In this document: piece after piece, positions 1-7,619 of the stretch
How positions within the stretch are numbered: position 1 is the stretch's first letter
Layout of the letters: each line of letters starts with the position of its first letter
From: Tropicibacter sp. Alg240-R139
GTDB taxonomy: Bacteria > Pseudomonadota > Alphaproteobacteria > Rhodobacterales > Rhodobacteraceae
Assembly: GCF_900537075.1 (NCBI RefSeq)
Contig: NZ_UNRA01000001.1
Span: 806,001-870,000 of the forward strand
DNA: 64,000 nucleotides
Direction of reading: 5' to 3'
The notes under the pieces: generated by a model
Database searches by the model: none
The model's input: only the letters and a program-made list of their open reading frames with translations
What the model was told of the DNA's origin: nothing
Translations under genes and position numbers: made by a program

Positions 1-526
1 GGATTATATCCCTCAACTCGGAAAACTGCGCTTCGGTTGTCCCGGGTTCACTCGCGATTTCTGTTGCGTGACGACAGATATGTTCGAGCCGGGCCAACAG
101 AGGGCGTGGGTGCTTGCTAAGTGGGGTCCCCGAGAATTGCCAACCCAACTGCTCTGCAATCTCGCGCGACACACCTATCTCTAGTGTCACAACCGGACCC
201 AGAAAAACATAATCCATCTCTTGGCCCGGCAGAAACAACATCGCATCGTTTGGGGTCAACTCGTGACCAAGAGATGTCGCGCCCTTTTCTGCCCCGACCA
301 TAAAGCCAAAATGAACCCGTCCGTCATCCGACATTTGATCCAGCCAGCGACAGTGGGCAACACCGCTCGCCCAAAGCAGGGTGACCCCGTTCAAATCGAC
401 CATGTCATACGTCAGATCCGCAGCCCCCGGTGAAAACTGCGTGTAGCCGGGGATCATGCCCGTGGCATCAAACAGGAATTCACCGATCTGATCCGGTGTG
501 TTCAACAAAAAGCGCTGGCGTTTCAT
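1..526 (-). CDS. AraC-family regulator, N-terminal part (runs off left edge)
   Basis: The reading frame opens with ATG at 524-526 on the minus strand and stays open to base 1, giving about 175 residues with no stop. It starts MKRQRFLLNTPDQIGEF. The part present is the effector-binding half of an AraC-type activator; the helix-turn-helix lies outside the window. Its layout matches the complete AraC regulator at 6161-7123: a LTPND stretch followed by a PGQEMDY-like strand pair, against LVPND in the other. It is divergent from the exported ureohydrolase at 673, so it probably regulates that gene. No clear ribosome binding site precedes the ATG. The family call rests on paralogy and context, since the DNA-binding domain is not visible. 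Confidence 0.7.
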   Translation of the reverse strand, partial: MKRQRFLLNTPDQIGEFLFDATGMIPGYTQFSPGAADLTYDMVDLNGVTLLWASGVAHCRWLDQMSDDGRVHFGFMVGAEKGATSLGHELTPNDAMLFLPGQEMDYVFLGPVVTLEIGVSREIAEQLGWQFSGTPLSKHPRPLLARLEHICRHATEIASEPGTTEAQFSELRDII

Positions 527-672
527 GGTGATACTTTGATTGCGTGTTTCCCGGCTGGCAAACGCATTTTTCACGACTTCCGGCATCGCATTGCACAAAT
601 TACGTAGCGAGCTTGCGGCAGCTCCTACACGATAAAGTCGATTGATAGTGCGAAATTTGGAAAGGGTCGACG

Positions 673-1944
673 ATGAGAATTTCAACAATCCTTGGTGTTA
701 CGACATTGGTTGCTTCTCTGGGCGCGTTCTCATCCCAGGCCTCTGCCCAGATGCTCAAAGATACCGTCGACGCGGCGCCAAAAGAAGAGCCAGCGCCGAT
801 GCCGCATATCAATCAAGACGACCCGACCAAGATGAATATCAAACAAGACAAGTCCACGAACATTTGGCGTGACCTGCGCGAGGGGACCGGCAGCAGAGGT
901 GAAGCGGGACCAATCGATATTCAACGTTACCAGTTGCAAATGGAACCCGTGGGCATTCAAACCTTCTTCAAGCTGCCAGTTGCCCTGCGCCCCGAGGACC
1001 TTGTGGCCGGGGAAATAGACGTGGCCATCTTTGGTGCCCCAACCGGAGCGTTGCCGCATTCGGCGGGCAACATGTGGGGCCCGGCTGAAATTCGCACCAC
1101 GCGCGATTATGGCGGGTACGGCGATCCAAAGTTCCCCCTGAGCTGGGTGGAATACGAGACATTGCTGGCTCCGTTCACGGTTCTGAATGCGGTCGATTAC
1201 GGGGATGCCGGGTTGAACGCATACAATCAGGCCCACACGCTGGAAGAAATTCGCCGAATGACACGCGAGATCGCTTCGGTTGGCACTATTCCGTTCATTG
1301 TGGGTGGCGACCACTCTGTGCCGAATGGAACGTTCCGTGGCATTGTGGATGTTTATGGCCGGAACAATGTGGCGTTTGTCCATTTCGATGTGCATCTTGA
1401 CCGGGGCCAAGGCAAATTCGGGGCCTACTATCACTCGGGCAGCTTCATGACGATGGCTGTTGAAGAAGGTCTGGTTGATGGCAGCAATGTTATTCAATAC
1501 GGCATGGCCACCCCGGTCTTTGGAGAAGGCGACTGGGACCAGGTTCTTGCTGAAGGCGGGAAGGTTTACCATATCCACGAAATTCGCCGTGATGGTGTCG
1601 AAGAAACCTTCGACAAGATTTACGAGGACCTAAAAGATATCGATCTGGTTTATGTCTCATTCGACATCGACACTTTTGATATGAGCTATGCCCCTGGCAC
1701 CGGATCGTCATCACCCATCGGTTCGCACCCCGAGGATCTGTTCCCGATGCTGCGCGAATTTGCAGCCCGTAAAACTATTGTCGGCGTGGACTTTGTGGAG
1801 TTCAATCCGTTCTACGACAACAAAGGGCAGCAAACCGCGCGCCTGGTGCGTCGAACCATGTTTCAGTTCCTAACTGGGATTGCGATGAAGAAGGCAGGAA
1901 TGGAACCCGACTACATCCACCCGCGAATCTCGGGCAAACCCTGA
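673..1944 (+). CDS. Exported ureohydrolase (arginase/agmatinase family)
   Basis: This enzyme belongs to the family that hydrolyses guanidino compounds such as agmatine or arginine using two metal ions. Residues 1-26 form a signal peptide ending SQASAQ, so the enzyme should work in the periplasm. Metal ligands are present: GGDHS with H214, DVHLD with D239, H241 and D243, and SFDIDTFD with D331 and D333. The usual DAHxD has become DVHLD, which keeps all ligands. At 423 residues it is longer than cytosolic agmatinases because of the leader and an N-terminal extension. The ATG at 673 follows GGAAAGGG at good spacing. The gene is divergent from the AraC-type regulator at 1-526. Substrate cannot be read from sequence: agmatine, guanidinobutyrate, guanidine or another compound are all possible. 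Confidence 0.88.
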   Translation: MRISTILGVTTLVASLGAFSSQASAQMLKDTVDAAPKEEPAPMPHINQDDPTKMNIKQDKSTNIWRDLREGTGSRGEAGPIDIQRYQLQMEPVGIQTFFKLPVALRPEDLVAGEIDVAIFGAPTGALPHSAGNMWGPAEIRTTRDYGGYGDPKFPLSWVEYETLLAPFTVLNAVDYGDAGLNAYNQAHTLEEIRRMTREIASVGTIPFIVGGDHSVPNGTFRGIVDVYGRNNVAFVHFDVHLDRGQGKFGAYYHSGSFMTMAVEEGLVDGSNVIQYGMATPVFGEGDWDQVLAEGGKVYHIHEIRRDGVEETFDKIYEDLKDIDLVYVSFDIDTFDMSYAPGTGSSSPIGSHPEDLFPMLREFAARKTIVGVDFVEFNPFYDNKGQQTARLVRRTMFQFLTGIAMKKAGMEPDYIHPRISGKP

Positions 1945-2024
1945 GTATTTGATGAAAGATGACGGATGTGGGGCAGTGCCGCTGTGCCAATTGAGAGGTT
2001 TGCCCGAACTTGCCAGCATCTAAC

Positions 2025-2093
2025 CGTGTAGTTCCGCCTGTAGAGCCAAGTATGACCCTTGAGATAGGCATAGCGAATTCGTGCAGACGACAT
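2025..2093 (-). pseudogene. Truncated N-terminus of a phage-type tyrosine integrase
   Basis: A strong ribosome binding site (AAAGGAAC) precedes an ATG at 2091-2093. The first 22 residues, MSSARIRYAYLKGHTWLYRR plus NY, resemble the N-terminus typical of site-specific integrases of alphaproteobacterial prophages and islands (a basic start, then a GxTWxYRRxxP strand). After NY the similarity stops, and the frame runs 38 more unremarkable residues to a stop at 1911. No core-binding or catalytic domain (R...HxxR...Y) follows. I read it as an integrase gene cut off about 70 bases in. It lies downstream of, and on the same strand as, two small coupled genes, which may belong to the same lost element. 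The call rests on a short motif and remembered family patterns. Confidence 0.45.
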
Positions 2094-2154
2094 GGTATGT
2101 TCCTTTCTTTGTAGATTGTGTGTGGGTGGATCAGAGGAAGAGTTCCTCTTCTGA

Positions 2155-2352
2155 TCAGCCTTTGGCGTGGCTGTGAACGCGCAGGATCAGGTCGAAGTCC
2201 GGCTCGCCGTACTCGTCCTTCAGGGGACCGGTGATCGCGTATCCGGTGACAAGGTCGTCATAGACCTCGTCGACCCGGAACAGGTGTTCGGGCCAGTCTT
2301 CTCCGCCTCGAATGACGACAACATCGCCTTCCTTGAGATTGAGGTAGGTCAT
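2155..2352 (-). CDS. Small acidic protein of unknown function (65 aa)
   Basis: I do not recognise this protein. It begins MTYLNLKEGDVVVIRGG and is acidic with alternating hydrophobic residues, suggesting a small beta-rich fold. The start has a clear ribosome binding site (GGAGGG, 7 bases away). Its ATG overlaps the stop of the upstream 78-residue gene as ATGA, so the two are probably translated together. It ends about 60 bases before the start of the integrase remnant on the same strand, which hints at an origin in an integrated element. There is no signal peptide or membrane segment. Confidence 0.65.
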   Translation of the reverse strand: MTYLNLKEGDVVVIRGGEDWPEHLFRVDEVYDDLVTGYAITGPLKDEYGEPDFDLILRVHSHAKG

Positions 2353-2585
2353 GTCGAAACCCTCCGCGTGAGGAGGTCAGGCAGGACTGCCCCCAGTGTG
2401 AAGCTGAAGGGCAAAGGGAACGGGATTGGGCTGAGCCAGCCGGGTAGTCCCGCCAGCACCAGCAGGATCACAGCCAGTGCGTCAGGGGCCGTCAGACGAA
2501 GGTCGTAGTGTCTTCGCAAGCCCCAAGCCAAGGCCAGCCGAAAGCCGCCCCCAACTGCGACTTGCAGCGTAAAGGTTGTAAGCAT
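2349..2585 (-). CDS. Small hydrophobic protein of unknown function (78 aa)
   Basis: I do not recognise this family. Residues about 34-67 are strongly hydrophobic (LAVILLVLAGLPGWL onward), so a membrane location is likely. The first 30 residues are amphipathic with several arginines. A GGAG site lies 8 bases before the ATG. The start codon sits in one arm of a perfect 12-bp inverted repeat (2580-2624), so its translation or transcription is probably controlled there. It is coupled by an ATGA overlap to the 65-residue gene downstream. With the integrase remnant that follows, the pair looks like the residue of an integrated element. Confidence 0.6.
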   Translation of the reverse strand: MLTTFTLQVAVGGGFRLALAWGLRRHYDLRLTAPDALAVILLVLAGLPGWLSPIPFPLPFSFTLGAVLPDLLTRRVST

Positions 2586-2624
2586 CTATACTTCTCCATG
2601 AGAGTTTCTTTTGTATAGATGCTT
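2580..2624. repeat. Perfect 12-bp inverted repeat over a start codon
   Basis: The arms AAGCATCTATAC (2580-2591) and GTATAGATGCTT (2613-2624) are exact reverse complements with a 21-base spacer. On the minus strand, the downstream arm contains the start codon of the 78-residue gene and the spacer contains its ribosome binding site (GGAG). As RNA, the hairpin would pair the AUG; as DNA, it could be a repressor operator. Which of the two applies cannot be decided here. Confidence 0.6.
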
Positions 2625-2781
2625 GGGTTTGCTCAGTTTTTACGGATTCCGAAGTTGGTGCTTCATCCCCAGTGCGGACGTTCGACGCCTCAGCGCTGAC
2701 CGAAAGCTATGTGGGACCTGGCCGTCATTTGCGCACCTGCAATCTGTAGGGCAAGACAAGGGATATACACCGTGCTGAAGG

Positions 2782-3801
2782 CTATGAAAAACCGGACAGT
2801 AGAGATGCAGTCCGTTCCACAAACCAAAACGCGGCAACACATCCGACGACATAGACAATCGCTATTCTCACCCGCGCAGCCCAAACTTTGGAAAGGCACA
2901 TGGCACTCTTAAGAAGTACGAGAATGCAAAGCACAAATGCCAGTTGTCCTAGTTCCACGCCGACATTGAAGAACAACAGCGCAACTGGAACCTCGCCGGG
3001 CGGGAGGCCAATTTCGGAAAGTGCGCCTGCAAATCCCAGGCCGTGAAGCAATCCGAAGCCAAAGGCGACCATCCACGGGAAGCGGTAAGTCAGCCCGGGG
3101 TGGCCGCGACGGGCATAGATGATTTCCGCGCAAAGAAACACGATACTCAATGCAATTGCGGCCTCTACGGGACCGCCTGGGATCGACAGAAACCCCAAGG
3201 TTGCGAGTCCCAACGTGATACTATGGGCAATCGTGAAACCAGTAATTGTTTTCACCAATCGCCAGGTGGTGTCAGTCATGATCAGCAGGGCAAGAACAAA
3301 CAGCAAGTGGTCTAAGCCCAACAGGATATGTTCGAAGCCTAAAACAAGGTAACGCCACGCGGCCCGCGCCCAGCCTCCGGAACTAGCCTTGAAGACATCC
3401 AAAGAAACCACGATTGTTTGGCCCTCTCTGGGCAAGAACTCGGTCACTTGCGAACCATCCTCCCAGATGGCGGTCAGCATCACGCCGTCCCGTTGCCAGG
3501 GCAGATGTATCTCATCCGAAGCGGTCAGCGGACCGGAGCAGGAAAAGGTGAAAGTCACCGTATCTGCACCGCGCACGCCTCCGGGTGAACCGTCAAATCC
3601 ACAGTGACTTGGTAACACCGGCGTAGTGATGGCAGCAGCCAGCAAGGGCGGCACCTTTGATGCCAGCCTATAGGCATTATCTCCCAATGCGCGCAGTTCG
3701 CCCTTGTCCACGCCAAGAGTATGGGCATTGACCAAGGAAGGAGCCAGACTACCAACGAAAAGCACCGCCAGCATTGTCAGAAATCCGCGCAAACCGGTCA
3801 C
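2782..3801 (-). CDS. HupE/UreJ-like membrane protein
   Basis: This is an inner-membrane protein of the HupE/UreJ-2 type, a group suggested to handle metals but without a settled function. Residues 1-26 are a signal-like segment, residues 27-140 an external domain, and residues about 150-339 hold several membrane helices. The family signature FEHILLGLDHLLFV is at 156-169, followed by TGFTIAHSITL at 187-197; their histidines and aspartate are candidate metal ligands. The start is a GTG at 3799-3801 overlapping the stop of the upstream PpiC gene (GTGA), so the two are translationally coupled. HupE/UreJ-like and PpiC-like genes are often found side by side. Nearby exported ureohydrolases, which are metal enzymes, make a metal supply role possible but unproven. 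Confidence 0.82.
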   Translation of the reverse strand: MTGLRGFLTMLAVLFVGSLAPSLVNAHTLGVDKGELRALGDNAYRLASKVPPLLAAAITTPVLPSHCGFDGSPGGVRGADTVTFTFSCSGPLTASDEIHLPWQRDGVMLTAIWEDGSQVTEFLPREGQTIVVSLDVFKASSGGWARAAWRYLVLGFEHILLGLDHLLFVLALLIMTDTTWRLVKTITGFTIAHSITLGLATLGFLSIPGGPVEAAIALSIVFLCAEIIYARRGHPGLTYRFPWMVAFGFGLLHGLGFAGALSEIGLPPGEVPVALLFFNVGVELGQLAFVLCILVLLKSAMCLSKVWAARVRIAIVYVVGCVAAFWFVERTASLLSGFS

Positions 3802-4607
3802 TGGCCACTAGCCTTTGGCAGGTCGATCCGGATGTCGTAATCCTCGGCGATCCTCGCAACTTCGGTGTCGATCTTGTCCCGACGCTGCTTGTCGATGTAC
3901 ACGCCGACGATCCATTGCCGGACTTCTTCAAATGAGGCTTCGCGCGGGGGGTCTCGCTGCTCGATCCGGACGAAATGCACACCGCGCGGCGAGGTTAACG
4001 GGCCGTGCCAGCCATCGTCATCCAACGTAAAGATAGATTGCGCAAAATCTTCGCCGAAATTTGTTGCCAGCTGGATTTCAGTCACTGCAGAAAAACTGCC
4101 ACCCAGCCCCTGCCGGTCGTCTCCCAAATCAACGATACTTGCGCCCGTTTCGAGAGTTTCCATCAAGCCTGTGGGAAGAGAGGACGGGTCGCGGAAAAAA
4201 ACGTGGCGGAGCCTCAGCGTTTCATCAAGAAGGTAATTGTGTATTGTCTCTTGGTAAAAGTCGCGCAGATCCTGTTCGGTTGGATCATCTACCTCACTTG
4301 CGATGAAGAAGCGCATGTTTTGAACCAGCAGACCGCGAATGCGCGAACTGTTGTTCAGGCCACGATTGCGCGCCTCGCGCACCAATAGCTCCTCTTGAAT
4401 GTAGGCATCAACTACATCCGTCGCCTCAGTCTTTGTCAACGGGCGCTGCAACGTATCCTCACGCGCCCGCACCAAGTTTTCGACCAACGCTTCGTTGACG
4501 ACAATCTGCTCTTTCTGCCCATTTGGAAAAGCAGCATTCAGACCAAAAAGAACCAGACCGACAAGCAGGAACAGAAACAGCGGATCGCGAAACAACTTTG
4601 GAAGCAT
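3798..4607 (-). CDS. PpiC-like membrane-anchored peptidyl-prolyl isomerase
   Basis: The protein has one N-terminal membrane helix (residues about 8-25), a helical chaperone-like region (about 30-120), and a parvulin-like domain (about 125-235) that keeps the order LRHVFF, GLGGSF, FAQSIFTL and GVHFVRI. At 269 residues it is a typical membrane-tethered periplasmic foldase. It overlaps the HupE/UreJ-like gene by 4 bases and should be co-expressed with it. A 20-base palindrome (4641-4660) lies just upstream and may control the pair. A terminator separates it from the ureohydrolase gene upstream on the same strand, so it likely has its own promoter. Confidence 0.82.
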   Translation of the reverse strand: MLPKLFRDPLFLFLLVGLVLFGLNAAFPNGQKEQIVVNEALVENLVRAREDTLQRPLTKTEATDVVDAYIQEELLVREARNRGLNNSSRIRGLLVQNMRFFIASEVDDPTEQDLRDFYQETIHNYLLDETLRLRHVFFRDPSSLPTGLMETLETGASIVDLGDDRQGLGGSFSAVTEIQLATNFGEDFAQSIFTLDDDGWHGPLTSPRGVHFVRIEQRDPPREASFEEVRQWIVGVYIDKQRRDKIDTEVARIAEDYDIRIDLPKASGQ

Positions 4608-4640
4608 TTGGGCCTCGGTCAGGATTGCGGAGGGGTAGTT

Positions 4641-4660
4641 CTATAGCATTGAAGCTATAG
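4641..4660. promoter_or_regulatory. Palindrome upstream of the PpiC-HupE pair
   Basis: CTATAGC at 4641-4647 and GCTATAG at 4654-4660 are exact reverse complements with a 6-base spacer. The site lies 34 bases before the PpiC start and downstream of the preceding terminator, where a promoter operator would be expected. Confidence 0.4.
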
Positions 4661-4707
4661 TGTGCTCGCGCCGCCAATAGCCTGAAAGCGCGGAAGCGGG
4701 TGAATAG

Positions 4708-4741
4708 AAAACCCTCTTCCTGACCATCGTCTGGAAGAGGG
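4708..4741 (-). terminator. Rho-independent terminator after the second ureohydrolase
   Basis: On the minus strand, CCCTCTTCC and GGAAGAGGG (4712-4720 and 4733-4741) form a 9-bp stem with a 12-base loop, followed by a short T run (4708-4711). It lies 23 bases past the stop of the ureohydrolase gene. Confidence 0.75.
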
Positions 4742-4763
4742 CCCGATCGTGTTAGGCTTGCAG

Positions 4764-6005
4764 TCAGTCGCTGCGGGTGGCTCCAAGCATATCGGGATGG
4801 AAATAGAACGGATCGGTGATGCCCTTTTTGCGCAGGGCAATGGCAGTCAGTGATTCACGTATCATGTTAAGCGTGACGGCCCCAGTGGTGCGGGCATGGT
4901 CGTCCATGTAGGGGTTGTACTCGACAAAATCCATGCCGATAACGTCCGCAGAAACCGCCAACGCCTTAATAGTATCCATCAACTGGCGGGTGCTCCATCC
5001 TCCAATCACTGGTGCGGTAACACCACCAGCGACCGCAGGGTCCAGCACGTCGATATCAATCGAGATGTAGATCTTGCCCGGACCCTTTTTGACATCCTCG
5101 ATGACATCTTTCAGCACAGTTTTGAAACCACGGGTTTCAAATTCCGGCTGAAAGTAAATGCGAACCTTGTTTTCCCGGAACCAGTCCATTTTGTCCGGCC
5201 CGTACCCGGGCGAACGCTGTCCCAACTGAATCGAATCCGTCCCTTTGACGATGCCTTCTTCTACCGCGAGATACATCGAGTTGCCGATGGTGATGTAATG
5301 GCCGAAATTCTCTTTACTTGTATCGGTGTGTGCGTCGACATGAACAAGAGTGAAGCTTTCTGGTCCGTAGACGTCCTGCATTCCCAGAATGAGCGGATAA
5401 AGGATCGAGTGGTTGCCGCCGACACTGATCGGAATGGCTCCTGTTTCGGCAACCTCGCGGGCATAGCGGCGAATGTTTGGCAAACTGGCTTCAATTGAAT
5501 TCGGATCAACCGGCACGTCGCCGTAGTCAACGACCGTCATTTCAGTGAACGGGTTGGTCTGTAGTTCGGTCGTGATTGCGACCGGCCCTCCCGGCATGAT
5601 TGGTTCTGCGATGCGAAGCGTTTGCGGCCCCCATGACGTTCCAAGACGACCATAGCCGCCATTGTCCATCGGAACCCCCATGATGGCGACATCCACGTTG
5701 CCCGCCCTGAGATCTTCAGGTGTCAGCGCAACCGGCGATTTAAAAAATGTTGGTATACCCGCAAAGGATGGAGCGAACTCGGTACGCCTAAGATCAATCG
5801 GTCCCGCAGGACGATTGTCATTCGACATGTCGCGAGTGTTCATCATAGCCTTGCCGGTTTCATCATTCGGATTCAGGCGGATGATGCCATTTTCAGCATC
5901 GAAAGCCTTGTCGAAATTGGTCTCTTGCGCCGTCGCGGGCAACACTATCGCCGCGCATAGGCCAAGGGCCGTAAGGGTCGGCAGATGGCGGGTGTGTGTG
6001 GCCAT
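4764..6005 (-). CDS. Exported agmatinase-like ureohydrolase
   Basis: This is a second secreted member of the arginase/agmatinase family, 413 residues from the ATG at 6003-6005, which follows GGAGGACCC. Residues 1-26 are a signal peptide ending LPATAQ. The metal-binding set is complete: GGNHS with H199, DAHTD with D224, H226 and D228, and SIDIDVLDP with D317 and D319. The GGNHS form replaces the more common GGDHS. It shares its plan, including the IPTFFKSPVAL stretch after an N-terminal extension, with the ureohydrolase at 673-1944, so the two look like diverged paralogues. It is divergent from the AraC regulator at 6161 and ends in its own terminator. The DPAVAGG loop after the last metal motif is agmatinase-like. 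Substrate is not certain. Confidence 0.9.
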   Translation of the reverse strand: MATHTRHLPTLTALGLCAAIVLPATAQETNFDKAFDAENGIIRLNPNDETGKAMMNTRDMSNDNRPAGPIDLRRTEFAPSFAGIPTFFKSPVALTPEDLRAGNVDVAIMGVPMDNGGYGRLGTSWGPQTLRIAEPIMPGGPVAITTELQTNPFTEMTVVDYGDVPVDPNSIEASLPNIRRYAREVAETGAIPISVGGNHSILYPLILGMQDVYGPESFTLVHVDAHTDTSKENFGHYITIGNSMYLAVEEGIVKGTDSIQLGQRSPGYGPDKMDWFRENKVRIYFQPEFETRGFKTVLKDVIEDVKKGPGKIYISIDIDVLDPAVAGGVTAPVIGGWSTRQLMDTIKALAVSADVIGMDFVEYNPYMDDHARTTGAVTLNMIRESLTAIALRKKGITDPFYFHPDMLGATRSD

Positions 6006-6160
6006 TTTGGGTCCTCCAACAGGGTTTCGCCCTGAGCCGAGCACGAAAGTACGGCCTGGCAACACTAGGCAACTACGCAAATGTGGACTATGGCGAGCGT
6101 GGCCGCTATCCGATTACGGCACAGTCGGGTGAAATCTTTGCCTATGGGGGGTGCGTCCGA

Positions 6161-7123
6161 ATGACCGTAATAGCAGACCAGTATCTGTGGAGTTTCGACG
6201 GGATCGACCTAGTCCCGGCGGCTTTCCCGGAATGGGAGCTGGAGGCAATACAGCTTGACCCCGGACCTACGGTTTCGCGGGCAAATGCACTGTGCTTTCC
6301 TGACCTGACGGTCATGGCCTGCTATGAATCCCATCGCAGCATCAATCATTTGCACTTGCCTGCGGATTGGTCGCTCATCACTTTTCTGGCCAGCACGTCG
6401 CCCTCAGCGCGTGTGAATGGCGCGCTGGTGCCAAATGATCGGATTGTGGTGACGACCTCGACCCGGGACCATTCAGTGGTAATTCCAGCCGGATATGATG
6501 CCATCCAGATCGAAGCAGCCAACGCCCTGCTGTTGCGGCACGGAATTCTGTCACAGGCGCAAATGCTGTCTACAACGACCGACTTGGAATTACATGTACC
6601 GCTTGGGAAAGCAGGGCGTGCCTTTCGGCGCGAGCTTTTCGCCCTGGTGAGGTCACCAGATCATATCCATCAGATCAGTCGCCACCCAGTACGGGCCGCA
6701 GCGGTTCTTGATCGGGTGATCCGCGGCCTATCGGCGTCAGTGGGTGAAAGCGCCCTAACCACTCAAACTTTGACCCCGATGCGAAATCGTTACCGGATTG
6801 CCGAAGGCGCGCGACAGTTGATCGACACCGATCCTGGGGAAGCCCTGACGGCGACCAAAGTAGCTGAAACAATCGGCATCTCTGAACGGGAGCTGCGCTA
6901 TGCATTTGGGGAAGTATTCGAAACCAGTCCCTATCAGTATATCCAAAAGCGACGATTGCACGAAGCGCGCAAAGCCCTGCGTCAGGGCAGCGCAACCGAA
7001 ACAACGGTCACCGAGATCGCTTTCAGTAACGGATTTCTGAATTTTGGACGCTTTTCAGGGATTTATAGGCAGATGTTTGGCGAGCTTCCGTCACAAACAT
7101 TGTTAGATTCAATGGCCGACTAG
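6161..7123 (+). CDS. AraC-family transcriptional regulator
   Basis: A 320-residue regulator with an N-terminal effector-binding region and a C-terminal AraC double helix-turn-helix (about 215-318). The HTH region reads ALTATKVAETIGISERELR, then SPYQYIQKRRL, then the second helix pair ending in FSNGFLNFGRFSGIYRQMFG. The chosen ATG at 6161 follows a G-rich site (GGGGGG) at 8 bases; longer upstream readings lack support. It is divergent from the agmatinase-like gene with a 155-base shared promoter region, so it most likely senses the enzyme's substrate or product and activates that gene. Its partner at the left window edge has the same layout, giving two regulator-enzyme pairs in mirror image. 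Confidence 0.88.
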   Translation: MTVIADQYLWSFDGIDLVPAAFPEWELEAIQLDPGPTVSRANALCFPDLTVMACYESHRSINHLHLPADWSLITFLASTSPSARVNGALVPNDRIVVTTSTRDHSVVIPAGYDAIQIEAANALLLRHGILSQAQMLSTTTDLELHVPLGKAGRAFRRELFALVRSPDHIHQISRHPVRAAAVLDRVIRGLSASVGESALTTQTLTPMRNRYRIAEGARQLIDTDPGEALTATKVAETIGISERELRYAFGEVFETSPYQYIQKRRLHEARKALRQGSATETTVTEIAFSNGFLNFGRFSGIYRQMFGELPSQTLLDSMAD

Positions 7124-7269
7124 GGCGATTCAGCGTGAATTTCCTGCAAGATCAACCGGCTTCACGCCGGGTGCCACAAGCCGATAGGCAACATCCAGAT
7201 ATATGCCTGATTGCGACTAGGCTTCTGTGTCGGAAAGCTGAGCCATTCCAGAAACTCTCCCAACATTAC

Positions 7270-7325
7270 CCCCGTCTGGCCCCTCCCGGTGAGGTGATCC
7301 AGACGGGGTTTCCTTCTCCTATTTT
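7270..7325 (+). terminator. Rho-independent terminator
   Basis: CCCCGTCTGG (7270-7279) and CCAGACGGGG (7299-7308) form a perfect 10-bp stem, followed by a T-rich stretch ending in six Ts (to 7326). It lies 147 bases past the AraC gene and marks the edge of the accessory region. The stretch between the gene and the stem (7124-7269) shows no gene. Confidence 0.7.
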
Positions 7326-7326
7326 T

Positions 7327-7567
7327 TGCCCTCACCCATCCCGGCACAGACCTTTGCCACTAGGTTCTTCCTTGTAGTTCTCTCTGACCATTACCCTTAC
7401 CTATTCCCAGTAGGATCCTCCCCACAGGAACCACACCACCGCCCCCTCCAGAACCCATCCAGAGGTCCTCTCTATGGCCCCTACAGCCCCCCTCCCAGAG
7501 CACCTACCCCAAGGGTATCCAGACTCCCAAAAGGCCCCCAGGAATGCCCCACTTCGGCTCTCTGTCA
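7327..7567. other. C-rich, G-poor non-coding stretch
   Basis: This stretch has strong strand asymmetry. In 7381-7440 I count 26 C against 6 G, and in 7441-7500, 30 C against 10 G. It is full of short CCC and CTC runs. The open frames across it are proline-rich, lack ribosome binding sites and look like products of composition. No known gene or RNA is recognised. It sits directly before the tRNA-Gln fragment and the polymerase-like unit. Confidence 0.5.
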
Positions 7568-7619
7568 GGCTAAGGCGAAGAAAGGGATCATCGGGCTGGA
7601 ATTCCTACCACCCCAGCCA
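7568..7619 (+). pseudogene. Decayed tRNA-Gln remnant with intact 3' end
   Basis: Bases 7603-7619 read TCCTACCACCCCAGCCA, identical to the T-stem 3' side, acceptor stem and CCA of the tRNA-Gln at 12665-12739. The bases before it (TAAGGCGAAG, then GGATCATCGGGCTGGAAT) can be aligned with the D-arm end and T-arm of the same tRNA if the anticodon arm was lost. The 5' part is not recognisable. It is in opposite orientation to the live tRNA. The 3' end match is exact; the remainder is a weaker reading. Confidence 0.45.

Noticed and set aside
1381-1440. Loss of a metal ligand in the first ureohydrolase (DVHLD instead of DAHxD)
   Set aside because: The aspartates and histidine that bind metal are all kept; only the non-ligand alanine changed.
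730-1578. 282-codon open frame on the minus strand inside the ureohydrolase gene
   Set aside because: It is the shadow of a strongly coding gene on the other strand; the opposite frame has signal peptide and metal motifs, this one has none.
7360-7410. Possible third, inverted copy of the leader
   Set aside because: A few blocks such as AGGTTCTTCC and CCATTAC line up, but the flanking sequence on both sides does not; low-complexity similarity explains it.
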